From positions 62,001 through 126,000 of the forward strand of contig NZ_JAGXJY010000009.1 in assembly GCF_019091085.1 (NCBI RefSeq): a stretch of DNA of 64,000 nucleotides, written 5' to 3'. This DNA is from Mesorhizobium sp. GbtcB19 (GTDB taxonomy: Bacteria > Pseudomonadota > Alphaproteobacteria > Rhizobiales > Rhizobiaceae). Under the pieces are notes generated by a model. That model did not search any database, was not told the DNA's origin, and was given only the letters and a program-made list of their open reading frames with translations. Within the stretch, counting starts at the first letter, position 1; the number at the start of each line of letters is the position of its first letter. This document shows positions 54,023 through 62,824 of this stretch, one piece after another. The translations under genes and the position numbers were made by a program.

Positions 54023-55272
54023 GCGGCGATATCCGTAAAGACCGGCCTGCCGAGGACCGCGCTTTCGACGCAGTCGGCAAGCGAGGCGTAGAGCACGCCA
54101 TAGCCGGTATTGCCCGGCGCGTAATGGGCGAACTTGCCCGAATTGGTCATCAGCACGCCGTTGTGGAGGTCCGGCATGATCGGCGTCACCACGACGCAGG
54201 TATCGGCGACGATGACGACGCCGCTGGCTTCGAGCCTCTTTCGCCCACCGTCCTGCTCCAGCAGGGCGAGCGCGTGGCGGCCGGTGCAGGCATAGATCGG
54301 CACGGCAAGCCGCCGCCCTGCGATCAGCCGCTCCAGACTTCCGAACTCGGCAGGCGACAGATGCGGACTGCCGATCGCCACCGCATCGATGGCTTTTGGC
54401 GCCGCCGCGGTCGACAGGCCGGCTCGGGCCTTCGCCGCCATCTGAGGCGTCACGCGGATGACGGCTTCCGGTTCCGGCCCGGCCAGAATGGTTTCGACGT
54501 CGGGGGCCTCGGGCGTCACGCCGGCGATGTGGAATAGGCCGACCGCGCCGGACGATGCGGCGGCCGCGCCGAACGCCTTCAGCGCGTCCTCGCCGGGATG
54601 GCCGGCGACGCCGGCGACGACACCGATCGCGTTGCCCACCTCACGGCCATAGAGGCTGCCCAGAACGGGCCAGGCGATCTCGGAGGCAAGGAAGGCGGGT
54701 GACAGGCCCGAGACATCGAACACGAGCCGCGCCCGGCGATTGTCAGGCCGGTGCAGGCCGTAATCCGGCGCGCGTCCCGTGATGGCGCAGGCAATGTCCA
54801 GGAAATCGCCGTAACGGTTGGTGCGCGCGCCCAGCACCGAATTGCAGAACACGACCGCGTTGGACTCGCCCCAGGCCACGTCGCTGCCCTGTGCCGGCCG
54901 GTGCCCGGCTTGATAGGGCGCGCACGTCCAGCTCTGCTCGCAGCCGAGCTTGCGATAGGCCTCCATCATCCGCCGCGCCATGCCGCGTTGCGGCTCTTCA
55001 AGGCGAATGGGCGAGCAGCCCATCAGGTCGAGCGCGCCGACATTGAGCGTCGAGCGCACCGCGACCTTGGCGCCGCCTTCGACCAACCTTTCGGCGAACA
55101 ACGTGCCGGAATCGCCGTGGTAAAGCGCTCCGTCGATATGGGTGGACGCGATCGGGATGAGCCGCGGCGCGCCGAGCAGGCGGGCGCTTTCGGCGACGAT
55201 GCGCATGGCCATTCCCGCGCCGTCCTGGCTGGCGGCGATCGCCTGTTCTTGCGGGCTGAGTACGAGGCTCAA
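54019..55272 (-). CDS. Aconitase X catalytic subunit (DUF521)
   Basis: Large subunit, 417 residues, of the AcnX dehydratase. The family pattern is visible in STHIDGALYHGDSGTLFAERL, AWGESNAVVFCNSVLGARTNRYGDFLD and the cysteines of SWTCAPYQ and VVIVADTCVV, which are iron-sulfur ligand candidates. The gene overlaps the small subunit and the upstream GNAT gene by 4 bases each, so these four genes (MoeB-like, GNAT, AcnX large, AcnX small) form one operon. Adjacent proline-racemase or transporter genes for hydroxyproline use are missing. Confidence 0.85.
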   Translation of the reverse strand: MSLVLSPQEQAIAASQDGAGMAMRIVAESARLLGAPRLIPIASTHIDGALYHGDSGTLFAERLVEGGAKVAVRSTLNVGALDLMGCSPIRLEEPQRGMARRMMEAYRKLGCEQSWTCAPYQAGHRPAQGSDVAWGESNAVVFCNSVLGARTNRYGDFLDIACAITGRAPDYGLHRPDNRRARLVFDVSGLSPAFLASEIAWPVLGSLYGREVGNAIGVVAGVAGHPGEDALKAFGAAAASSGAVGLFHIAGVTPEAPDVETILAGPEPEAVIRVTPQMAAKARAGLSTAAAPKAIDAVAIGSPHLSPAEFGSLERLIAGRRLAVPIYACTGRHALALLEQDGGRKRLEASGVVIVADTCVVVTPIMPDLHNGVLMTNSGKFAHYAPGNTGYGVLYASLADCVESAVLGRPVFTDIAA

Positions 55273-55757
55273 GACAGCACCTTGCGCATGGTGATGGCGG
55301 TCGGCCGGTCATAGCCGGCATGCGCCGTGCGTTCGGTCTCGCGAAAGCCCAGCCGGGCGAAGGCTGCATGGTTTGCGGTCAGTTCGATGCGCGTCTGAAG
55401 CTCGATCGCATCCTTGCCGCGCTGGCGGGCAAGATCCTCGACCGCTTGCATCAGCCGGGTTCCGATGCCTTGGCCCTGCAGCCCCGGCTCGACCGCCAGC
55501 TTGCCGACATAGAAATCCCGGGCCCGCTCCAGCGCGAAGACGCAACCGACGATGCGGCCGTTCTCGATGGCCAGGAATCCCGCCTCGCGTTTGGCTTTCT
55601 CGGCAAGGCCGTCGGCGGTCAAAAGATGCGCCGATGACGGCGGGTCGATGACGCCGTCCATATAGGCGAAGGCGCGCCGGATCAGCGCGAGCAAATCGTC
55701 CCATTGGCCGAAATCAGGAGGAAGTTCGACGATCGAGATGCCGACGGTCTGGTCCAT
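55269..55757 (-). CDS. GNAT family N-acetyltransferase
   Basis: 162-residue acetyltransferase with the acetyl-CoA motif KLAVEPGLQGQGIGTRLMQAVE (about 94-115) and the C-terminal ARLGFRETERTAHAGYDRP. The target is unknown. ATG 55757 is chosen, 4 bases after the MoeB-like stop; the frame continues upstream into the preceding gene but that part is not GNAT-like. Its stop overlaps the start of the AcnX large subunit by four bases (ATGA). Confidence 0.85.
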   Translation of the reverse strand: MDQTVGISIVELPPDFGQWDDLLALIRRAFAYMDGVIDPPSSAHLLTADGLAEKAKREAGFLAIENGRIVGCVFALERARDFYVGKLAVEPGLQGQGIGTRLMQAVEDLARQRGKDAIELQTRIELTANHAAFARLGFRETERTAHAGYDRPTAITMRKVLS

Positions 55758-55761
55758 GCGC

Positions 55762-56517
55762 TCAGACGGCCTTGTAGCGGATGGTGTCGAAACGGGCCGT
55801 GAGCCCGTCATAGAGCAGCAGCCGGCCGATCAGCGGCTCGCCGATGCCGGTGATCAGCTTGATCGCTTCCATCGCCTCCAGCGTGCCGATGACGCCGGTC
55901 AGCGCGCCGACGATGCCGGCAACGGCGCAGGACGGCACCAGCCCTTCGGGCGGCGCCTCCGGGAACAGGTCGCGGTAGCTCGGGTTGCGCTTGCCGTCGG
56001 CGCCTGTCTCGAACGGCTTCAGCACCGTCACCGAGCCGTCGAAGCGGCCGACAGCCGCGGTGACCAAGGGCTTATTCTCGCCGGCGCAGGCGTCGGCGGC
56101 CGCGTAGCGCGTCTCGAAATTGTCGGAGCCGTCGACGACGACATCGTAGCGGGCGACCAGGGCAGGGGCGTTCTCGTCCGTCAGTCGCAGGCGATGCGCT
56201 TCCACCGTGACGTTGGGGTTGATGCGCATGATCGCCGCCGCGGCGCTGTCGGTCTTGGCCATGCCGATCGTGTCGCCGCCATGGATCACCTGCCGCTGCA
56301 GGTTGGACAAGGAAACCGTGTCGTCGTCGACGATGCCGAGCGTGCCGACACCGGCGGCGGCGAGATATTCCAGCACCGGCGCGCCCAGTCCGCCGGCGCC
56401 GATCACCAGCACCCGCGCACGTTTCAGCTTCTGCTGGCCCGGCCCGCCGATCTCGGGCAGCACGATGTGGCGGGCATAGCGTTCGAGTTCTTCGTCGGTC
56501 AGGGCGGCACTGGTCAT
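55762..56517 (-). CDS. MoeB/ThiF-family E1-like adenylyltransferase
   Basis: Activates a ubiquitin-like sulfur carrier (MoaD or ThiS) by C-terminal adenylation. The 251-residue protein has the ATP motif GAGGLGAP (40-47), the NLQRQVIHG block, DGSDNFETRY and the catalytic Cys197 (VPSCAVAGIVG). The zinc-binding cysteines of E. coli MoeB are missing: where YRCLF occurs there, this protein has YRDLF, and no CxxC is found. Many alphaproteobacterial members lack zinc, so this is not a defect. First gene of a probable four-gene operon. Confidence 0.88.
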   Translation of the reverse strand: MTSAALTDEELERYARHIVLPEIGGPGQQKLKRARVLVIGAGGLGAPVLEYLAAAGVGTLGIVDDDTVSLSNLQRQVIHGGDTIGMAKTDSAAAAIMRINPNVTVEAHRLRLTDENAPALVARYDVVVDGSDNFETRYAAADACAGENKPLVTAAVGRFDGSVTVLKPFETGADGKRNPSYRDLFPEAPPEGLVPSCAVAGIVGALTGVIGTLEAMEAIKLITGIGEPLIGRLLLYDGLTARFDTIRYKAV

Positions 56518-56590
56518 GGTCGGACCATATCGCCGGCAAGCAACCTTGTCATTCGCCGGCAGGCGGTTGAGAGCCTTGGCCCTTCAAGTG

Positions 56591-57751
56591 TCAGGCGGTT
56601 GGCTCGACGCTGCCATGATCGACCGTCAGGAACTGTGCCCGCCCGGCAAGACTGGAAAACAGGGCCGCATCCGTGCCGGTCATGAAGGCCTGGCAGTTCA
56701 GCTCTTCGAGAATCGAGAACAGCGCCGCGCGCCGGCCCGCGTCGAGATGCGCGGCGATCTCGTCCAGGAGCAGGACCGGCGTCAGGCCCGACATTTCGCC
56801 GGTCAGCCTGGCATGCGACAGCACGATGCCAACCAGCAGCGCTTTCTGCTCGCCGGTCGAACAGAGTTCCGCCGGCATCGACTTCGGCCGATGCCGGACC
56901 ACGAGGTCGGAACGGTGCGGGCCGTCCAGTGTGCGGCCGGCGGCGCGGTCGCGCTCGCGGCCATTGGCAAGGGCGGCGCGATACCGCTCCTCGACGTCGA
57001 CAGCCGCCGCGCTGCCGAGCGCGGTCTCCAGATCGCCGGCAAGACCGATGTCGGCCTGCGGAAACGGTCCGCTGCCGGGCAATCTGTCGATCATGGCGGA
57101 GAGCAGCCGCACCAGCTCGGCCCGCGCCGCGGCGATCGCCACCCCGGTCTCGGCCATCTGCGTCTCGATCGCGTCGAACCAGGCGCCGTCGCGGGAGCCT
57201 TCGGTAAGCAAACGGTTACGGCCACGCATGGCTTTCTCGTAGTCAAGCGCGCGCTGGCCGTGGCCGGGGTCGATCGCCAGCACCAGCCGGTCGAGGAAGC
57301 GGCGCCGATCGGCCGCCGGCCCGGGAAACAGCCCATCCATCGCCGGCGTCAGCCAGACCACGCGCAGCCATTCCAGCATATCCTCCGCCGATCGCGCCGG
57401 CGCGCCGTTGATCCGCACGCGTCGGCCGCCTTCTCCAGCGGCGTCTCCGCCGGAAATTCCGGTGCCGATCTCGACCTGTCCCTCGGGTCCCCCGATGCGC
57501 GCATGCAAGGCGAAGCCGCCGTCGCCGCCCTCGCGCGCCACGTCCGCGTAGGGCGCGCGGCGCAAGCCCCGGCCCGGCGTCAGGAACGAGACCGCTTCCA
57601 GGAGATTGGTCTTGCCGGCGCCGTTGTCGCCCGACAGCACCACCGCGCCGGGTGCAAGCTCGAGCGACAACGCCGCATAGTTGCGGAAATTCGTAAGTGT
57701 CAGCTTACTTATATGGCTTTGCTGCCGAAGCTGTTTCGCATCCTCGGTCAC
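56591..57751 (-). CDS. recF: DNA replication and repair protein RecF
   Basis: SMC-like ATPase of gap repair, 386 residues. Walker A SGDNGAGKTNLLEAVSFLTPG (about 40-60), the RecF block RRFLDRLVLAIDP, and the signature STGEQKALLVGIVLSHARL with Walker B PVLLLDEIAAHLD. GTG 57751 gives the likely start; the internal RecF start LTLTNFRNY follows 15 residues later. It lies 25 bases after dnaN, the conserved dnaA-dnaN-recF group. Confidence 0.94.
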   Translation of the reverse strand: MTEDAKQLRQQSHISKLTLTNFRNYAALSLELAPGAVVLSGDNGAGKTNLLEAVSFLTPGRGLRRAPYADVAREGGDGGFALHARIGGPEGQVEIGTGISGGDAAGEGGRRVRINGAPARSAEDMLEWLRVVWLTPAMDGLFPGPAADRRRFLDRLVLAIDPGHGQRALDYEKAMRGRNRLLTEGSRDGAWFDAIETQMAETGVAIAAARAELVRLLSAMIDRLPGSGPFPQADIGLAGDLETALGSAAAVDVEERYRAALANGRERDRAAGRTLDGPHRSDLVVRHRPKSMPAELCSTGEQKALLVGIVLSHARLTGEMSGLTPVLLLDEIAAHLDAGRRAALFSILEELNCQAFMTGTDAALFSSLAGRAQFLTVDHGSVEPTA

Positions 57752-57776
57752 GGCGACATATATGCCTGTCCCGGAC

Positions 57777-58895
57777 CTAGACCCGCATCGGCATCAGCAC
57801 GTAGAGCGCCGTTTCGTCAGCCATGTCGTGGATCAGCGTCGGTGAGCCGGCATCGGCCAGCATGAACTTGGCCTCCGAACCGGTAAGCTGGGCAGCGACG
57901 TCGAGCAGGTATTTGGCGTTGAAGCCGATCTCGATCGGGTCCGACGAATAATCCGCAGCCAGCTCCTCGGTGGCGCTGCCTGAATCCGGATTGTTGACGG
58001 CAAGTGTGACCTGACCTTCGTTGATCGAGAGCTTCACCGCGCGGCCGCGCTCGGACGAGATCGTGGACACGCGATCGACGGCCGCTGCGAAGGACTGGCG
58101 GTCGATGATCAGCTTCTTGTCGTTGCCGGTAGGAATGACGCGCTGATAGTCGGGGAAGGTGCCGTCGATCAGCTTCGAGGTCAAAACGACGCTGCCGATG
58201 GTGAAGCGGATCTTGGTGTCCGACAGTTCCGTCGTCACCGCCACATCGGGATCGTCGACCAGCTTCTGCAGCTCGCTCACGGTCTTGCGCGGAATGATGA
58301 TGCCCGGCATGCCTTCGGAGCCGGCCGGCGCGTCGATCTCGGCGCGCGCCAGGCGGTGTCCGTCGGTCGCCACCGAGCGCAGTTTCAATTTGCCGCCAAC
58401 CTCATGCGTGTGCAGGAAGATGCCGTTGAGATAATAGCGCGTCTCTTCGGTGGAGATGGCGAATTGGGTCTTGTCGATCAGCCCCTTCAGCGCCGCTGAT
58501 TCCAGCCGGAAGATATGCGAGAACGAACCGGCCGAAAGCTCCGGGAAGTCGGATTGCGGCAGGCACTGCAGGCGGAAGCTCGAGCGGCCGGAGGTGACGG
58601 TCATCGCGTTGCCGTCTTCGTCGGTCTTGAGCATCACCTCGGCGCCGTCGGAAAGCTTGCGCACGATGTCGTAGAGCAGATGTGCCGGCACCGTGGTCGC
58701 GCCGCCGCGCTCGACCTTGGCCGGCGTCGCCTCCGTCACTTCGAGGTCGAGGTCGGTGGCCTTCATCTCGAGGCTGGCGCCCTCGGCGCTGAGCAGCACG
58801 TTGGACAGGATCGGAATGGTATTGCGCCGCTCGACCACGCGATGGACGTGATTGAGGGACTTCAGGAGGTTTGACCGTTCCAGGATAACACGCAT
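57777..58895 (-). CDS. dnaN: DNA polymerase III sliding clamp, beta subunit
   Basis: Ring-forming clamp of 372 residues in three similar domains. Diagnostic strings are NHVHRVVERRNTIPILSNVLL, IPRKTVSELQKLVDD, GTFPDYQRVIP and the C-terminal ALYVLMPMRV. ATG 58895 is the standard MRVILERS start; an in-frame upstream start seven codons earlier is not supported. It lies 200 bases after dnaA, with a terminator between. Confidence 0.97.
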   Translation of the reverse strand: MRVILERSNLLKSLNHVHRVVERRNTIPILSNVLLSAEGASLEMKATDLDLEVTEATPAKVERGGATTVPAHLLYDIVRKLSDGAEVMLKTDEDGNAMTVTSGRSSFRLQCLPQSDFPELSAGSFSHIFRLESAALKGLIDKTQFAISTEETRYYLNGIFLHTHEVGGKLKLRSVATDGHRLARAEIDAPAGSEGMPGIIIPRKTVSELQKLVDDPDVAVTTELSDTKIRFTIGSVVLTSKLIDGTFPDYQRVIPTGNDKKLIIDRQSFAAAVDRVSTISSERGRAVKLSINEGQVTLAVNNPDSGSATEELAADYSSDPIEIGFNAKYLLDVAAQLTGSEAKFMLADAGSPTLIHDMADETALYVLMPMRV

Positions 58896-58991
58896 GACGA
58901 AACAGGCTCGCTTCAATGAATGAACGGGTCGCCAGGCAGCGGCATCCCGCGAAAGCTCTGAAAGGCTTCAGAATCTCCGTAAGCTGACAGT

Positions 58992-59046
58992 AAAAAGCCC
59001 GCAAACGCAAGCCCGCGCCACCGGTTCCGGCCGGTTGCGCGGGCTT
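58992..59046 (-). terminator. Intrinsic terminator after dnaA
   Basis: On the minus strand AAGCCCGCGC (complement of 59037-59046) pairs with GCGCGGGCTT (complement of 59009-59018), and a further GCGGGCTTTTT ends at 58992 with five T residues. The inner loop also pairs ACCGG with CCGGT. It separates dnaA from dnaN. Confidence 0.75.
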
Positions 59047-59095
59047 TCTGGGGATAAAGCCGGCGAAGCTCGTCGCCGGCTATTTTAGCGCCCGC

Positions 59096-60649
59096 TCAGG
59101 CCTGGTCGTTGATCAGCCTTCTGAGCAGCTCGAGTTCCTGCGCCAGCGTGTTGTCGCCACCCGAAAGATCCTCGATCTTGCGCACCGCATGCAGCACGGT
59201 CGTGTGGTCGCGGCCGCCGAAACGCCGTCCGATCTCCGGCAGCGAGCGCGGCGTCATCACTTTCGACAGATACATCGCCACCTGCCGCGGCTTGACGATC
59301 GTGCGCGTGCGCCGGTTGGACAGAAGCTCCGTCTTCGACACATTGTAGTGGCGCGCCACGATGCGCTGGATGTCCTCGATGCGCACCCGTTTCGGCTCGC
59401 CCGAGCGGTAGATGTGGCCGAGGATCTCGTCGATGCGGTCGATGGTGATCTGCGGCTCGAAGGACTGGCGGAACAGAAGCTGGTTGAAGGCGCCTTCGAG
59501 CTCGCGGCCGCTGCCGGTCACCGTGCGAGCGACATGCTCCAGAATCTCGTCCGAGATGTCGAGCGAGCTGTCATCGGTCTTGGCGGTGGCGCGGCGCAGC
59601 TTCAGCATGCCGAGCCGCATGGCGAAATCCGGCGCCGACATTTCCAGCGCCACGCCGCCATTGAGGCGCGAACGCACGCGCGGCTCCAGCGATTCCAGTT
59701 CCGACGGTGGCCGGTCGGCCGCGACCACGACCTGCTTGGCGCTATCGAGCAGCATGTTGATCAAATGGCAGAACTCATGCTGGATCGACTTGCCCTGCAG
59801 GAACTGCATGTCGTCGATGATCAGGAGATCGATGTCGCGCAGCTGCTCCTTCAGGGTCAGCGCATTGTTGTCGCGGATCGCGGTGGCGAAGCGCCACATG
59901 AAGTACTCCGCCGTCAGATAGACGACGCGTGACTTCGGGTTGTGCCGCAGCGATTCCGCCGCGATCGCCTGCAAGAGGTGCGTCTTACCGAGCCCGACGG
60001 TCGCATGCAGGAAAAGCGGATTGAAACGCACCGCGCTCGACTGCGATTCCGCCACAGCCCTGGCCGCCGCGAAGGCCACCCTGTTGGACGGCCCCTCGAT
60101 GAAGGAGGCGAAGGTGTAGCGCGGGTCCAATGGCGATCCCAGCACGTTGTGGCGGAACTCCGGTTCCGCGGAAGTGCCCTGGCGGGGCGCCGGCGCCCGT
60201 TGTTCCACGCGTCCGGCGCTCGCGGTGCCGTTGGCGAGCGCGGTATGCGTCTGTTTGGTCATCATCTTGCGCGCCGGCGCGATTTCCGGCTCGACGGGGT
60301 TGCGCCCCTGGCGCGTCGCGGTGCGCACGACGATCTCGATCTTGAGGACGTCCGCATCCTCGTGCCGCCACAGCTCCGCTATGAGCTCGAGATAATGGCC
60401 GTTGATCCAGGACCGCAGGAAGGCGGTGGGCACGGAGATGCGGACAATGCCGCGGGAGGCCTCCGCGACCTTCATGCGACCGAACCAGCTCGAATAAACC
60501 TCGGCTCCGAGGCGCGCCTTCAACTGGGTCTTGACCCGCTCGAACTTCTGTTCCGCGTCGTTGGATGCCGCCACGCCGTCCCCTCCGGCAAAAGTTGCTG
60601 GAAATGGGAGCTCGCCCGCCATCTCCCTTTCAATGCCGCTCTGCATCAT
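59096..60649 (-). CDS. dnaA: Chromosomal replication initiator DnaA
   Basis: Initiator ATPase of 517 residues. Domain I (residues about 25-110: VKTQLKARLGAEVYSSWFGRMKV), a Pro/Ala-rich linker, AAA+ domain with Walker A VGLGKTHLL (219-227; Lys222) and Walker B LLIIDD (274-279), and the DNA-binding domain IV with signature GGRDHTTVLHAVRKI. The two consecutive ATGs at 60649 and 60646 are the only starts with an AAGGAA site, so longer frames to 60877 are rejected. Confidence 0.96.
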   Translation of the reverse strand: MMQSGIEREMAGELPFPATFAGGDGVAASNDAEQKFERVKTQLKARLGAEVYSSWFGRMKVAEASRGIVRISVPTAFLRSWINGHYLELIAELWRHEDADVLKIEIVVRTATRQGRNPVEPEIAPARKMMTKQTHTALANGTASAGRVEQRAPAPRQGTSAEPEFRHNVLGSPLDPRYTFASFIEGPSNRVAFAAARAVAESQSSAVRFNPLFLHATVGLGKTHLLQAIAAESLRHNPKSRVVYLTAEYFMWRFATAIRDNNALTLKEQLRDIDLLIIDDMQFLQGKSIQHEFCHLINMLLDSAKQVVVAADRPPSELESLEPRVRSRLNGGVALEMSAPDFAMRLGMLKLRRATAKTDDSSLDISDEILEHVARTVTGSGRELEGAFNQLLFRQSFEPQITIDRIDEILGHIYRSGEPKRVRIEDIQRIVARHYNVSKTELLSNRRTRTIVKPRQVAMYLSKVMTPRSLPEIGRRFGGRDHTTVLHAVRKIEDLSGGDNTLAQELELLRRLINDQA

Positions 60650-61433
60650 CAAAGTTCCTTGTCTTGTCGTACCCTTTTTCCCGCCGGGGATGCGCCTCCT
60701 GCATCCTTGGTCCGACGGCCTCATTTTTGCCGCGCCGCCACTGCCGCCGCCGGCAATGATCGTCGCAACGCGCGCAAGGGACCGACTGCCGGCTCCGCAC
60801 GCCGGCTTCCGACAACGACAAGGCAATACTTCGCCCTCCGGCGAAAACGCCGGCGAGACATCGACTGCCATGTACAATTACGCCAGTCCCCTACCCGCAC
60901 CGAAGAGACAAACCAAGCCACACGCAGAATTGCTCCACGTCATGAATTCTGCCATTTTGTGCTGGCCGATTCAGGCTGGGTCAGGGGCTAAAGCCCGTCC
61001 CTTCGATGCATGGACATTACCGAAATCGCTGTGGATAGGGCAAGGCCACGTCTAACGGTTTTTTAACGAATCTGGTTACCAGGCAGGGCTTGAAATCAGG
61101 TACCGCAACGGTACGTTTTGACAAAGCCATTGTGATTCAAACCCTTTTCCGGCGAATATGAAAAAGGCCGCCCGAAACGAAATATTCTGAAATAATTCTC
61201 TTGACAGCTACTTCTCCCCCGTCGCCCGACCACGCGTTGAACAAGCTGTGGACGACCGCCTGTAAGTCTTTGAAAAAAATGTAGATTTTCTGACAGGGGA
61301 ATTTGGGCAGCTGCCGCGGCGGAGGCGCACAGATATAAGCGGCGCTGTATATGCCGGCAAAACATTACCGACATTGGAATCGCCTCATAAGTGCAGCTTG
61401 CGAGCAAACTTTTTAAGTACTTGCCGGCAAACG
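60650..61433. other. Intergenic region upstream of dnaA, between dnaA and rpsT
   Basis: No coding gene is supported here. The part from 61080 to 61440 is distinctly AT-richer than the genome average, with poly-T/A runs (for example TTTTTTAACGAA near 61059 and GAAAAAAATG near 61274). It contains the dnaA promoter candidate, one near-consensus DnaA box (61030-61038) and a weaker TGTGGACGA (61247-61255). Such a region could be a replication-related control site, but the box number is too low to call it an origin. Confidence 0.5.
61014..61043 (-). promoter_or_regulatory. Candidate dnaA promoter with embedded DnaA box
   Basis: On the minus strand TTGCCC (61038-61043) and TAATGT (61014-61019) are spaced by 18 bases. 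The spacer contains CTATCCACA (plus-strand TGTGGATAG, 61030-61038), eight of nine matches to the DnaA box TTATCCACA. Bound DnaA would block this promoter, as in E. coli autoregulation. The start codon lies about 360 bases downstream, so another promoter nearer the gene is possible. Confidence 0.4.
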
Positions 61434-61460
61434 AAAAAACCCGGCCTGTACGGCCGGGTT
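61434..61460 (-). terminator. Intrinsic terminator after rpsT
   Basis: On the minus strand AACCCGGCC and GGCCGGGTT (61438-61446 and 61452-61460 in plus coordinates) form a 9-base-pair stem with loop GTACA, followed by TTTTTT (61434-61439). It lies 29 bases after the rpsT stop. Confidence 0.85.
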
Positions 61461-61489
61461 CAGTATCGATGGAGGATAGAGGGAGTCGG

Positions 61490-61756
61490 TCAGGCCGACA
61501 GCGTCTTGACCCGCTGCGCCAGCCGCGAAACCTTGCGGGAAGCCGTGTTCTTGTGAACGACGCCCTTGGTGGCGGCACGCATCAATTCCGGCTCCGCAGC
61601 CTTGAAGGCTTCGACCGCCGCGGCCTTGTCGCCGGCGGCCAGCGCCTCTTCGACCTTGCGGACATAGGTGCGCACGCGCGAGCGACGGTTCTTGTTGACC
61701 GCGGCGCGGCGGGCGATCTTGCGCGTAGCCTTTTTGGCCGAGGAAGTGTTGGCCAT
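61490..61756 (-). CDS. rpsT: 30S ribosomal protein S20
   Basis: 88-residue basic protein beginning MANTSSAKKATRKIARRAAVNK, with the S20 block RRSRVRTYVRKVEEALAAGDK and VHKNTASRKVSRLAQRVK. ATG 61756 follows AAGAGAGGC. Neighbourhood to dnaA is common in alphaproteobacteria. The single upstream gap to the enoyl-CoA hydratase gene carries a palindrome. Confidence 0.97.
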   Translation of the reverse strand: MANTSSAKKATRKIARRAAVNKNRRSRVRTYVRKVEEALAAGDKAAAVEAFKAAEPELMRAATKGVVHKNTASRKVSRLAQRVKTLSA

Positions 61757-61908
61757 GATGCCTCTCTTCTGATCTGGTGAACGCCAGCGATGTCGCAGGG
61801 CGCAAAAAACAAACGGGCAGCCACGGGGCCGCCTCGGTTGGTGCGGCTTATAGTTCAGCTTTTCCGGCGCGTCAACGCCGCTTTGCGGTCTTTTTGGAGA
61901 AGCTCCGG

Positions 61909-61955
61909 TGCATGCCGCGCAAAACTGCGCAGTGGTTTTGGGACAACGGCATGCA
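61909..61955. repeat. TGCATGCC-bounded palindromic repeat
   Basis: Ends TGCATGCC (61909) and GGCATGCA (61955), interior GCGCAAAACTGCGCAGTGG then TTTTGGGACAAC. Same family as 22126-22172. It lies between rpsT and the enoyl-CoA hydratase gene. Confidence 0.8.
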
Positions 61956-62007
61956 TCAAGAAAAAGAGCTGAAATGCGTTGCTGTATCCACGTCCGCGCG
62001 AGGCACT

Positions 62008-62781
62008 TCAGCGATTGGTGAAATTGGGCTTCCGCTTCTCGACGAAGGCGGCCATGCCTTCTTTCTGGTCGTCGAGCGCGAACAGCGAATGGAACAGGCG
62101 GCGCTCGAAGCGCAGCCCCTCGGCGAGCGTCGTCTCGTAGGCGCGGTTGACGGCTTCCTTGGTCATCATCACCGAGGGCAGCGAGAACTCGGCGATCTTC
62201 GCCGCAGCCTTCAGCGCTTCCTCGGTGAGTTCGGCCGCCGGCACCACCCGCGAGACCAGTCCACAGCGCTCGGCTTCGGCGGCGTCCATCATCCGTCCGG
62301 TCAGGCACATGTCCATCGCCTTCGACTTGCCGACGAAGCGCGTCAGCCGCTGCGATCCGCCCATGCCAGGCATGACGCCGAGCGTGATTTCGGGCTGGCC
62401 GAACTTGGCGTTGTCGCCGGCGATGATGAAGTCGCACATCATGGCCAGCTCGCAGCCGCCGCCGAGTGCATAGCCCGCGACCGCCGCGATGATGGGCTTG
62501 CGCGCGCGCGTCAGTTCTTCCCAGCCGACGAAGAAGTCCTGCGTGTAGGCGTCGACGAAGGCGATCGCCTGCATTTCCTTGATATCGGCGCCGGCGGCGA
62601 AGGCTTTTTCCGAACCGGTAAGCACCATGGCGCCGATGCCGGCATCGGCGTTGAAAGCGTTCACCGCGGCCACGACTTCAGCCATCACCTGCGAATTGAG
62701 CGCATTGAGCGCCTTCGGCCGGTTCAGCGTGATCAGCCCGACCTTGCCGCGTGTCTCCGCGAGAATGGTTTCATAGGTCAT
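62008..62781 (-). CDS. Enoyl-CoA hydratase (crotonase type)
   Basis: Adds water to trans-2-enoyl-CoA in fatty acid oxidation. The 257-residue protein is close to mitochondrial ECHS1/FadB1 in its active-site block GYALGGGCELAMMCDFIIAG with the first catalytic Glu (CELAMM), FGQPEITLGVMPGMGGSQRL with the second Glu, and the C-terminal FSLPSVMMTKEAVNRAYE. ATG 62781 has GGAGA upstream; the open frame before it is not crotonase-like. It follows mutM on the same strand. Confidence 0.92.
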   Translation of the reverse strand: MTYETILAETRGKVGLITLNRPKALNALNSQVMAEVVAAVNAFNADAGIGAMVLTGSEKAFAAGADIKEMQAIAFVDAYTQDFFVGWEELTRARKPIIAAVAGYALGGGCELAMMCDFIIAGDNAKFGQPEITLGVMPGMGGSQRLTRFVGKSKAMDMCLTGRMMDAAEAERCGLVSRVVPAAELTEEALKAAAKIAEFSLPSVMMTKEAVNRAYETTLAEGLRFERRLFHSLFALDDQKEGMAAFVEKRKPNFTNR

Positions 62782-62824
62782 GGCGTTATGTCTCCTCGCT
62801 TGTCTTGGACAAGACCGGTCTAGC

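Noticed and set aside
60650..61433. Chromosomal replication origin
   Set aside because: Only one near-consensus and one weak DnaA box were found, and many rhizobial origins lie away from dnaA; kept as a regulatory region only.
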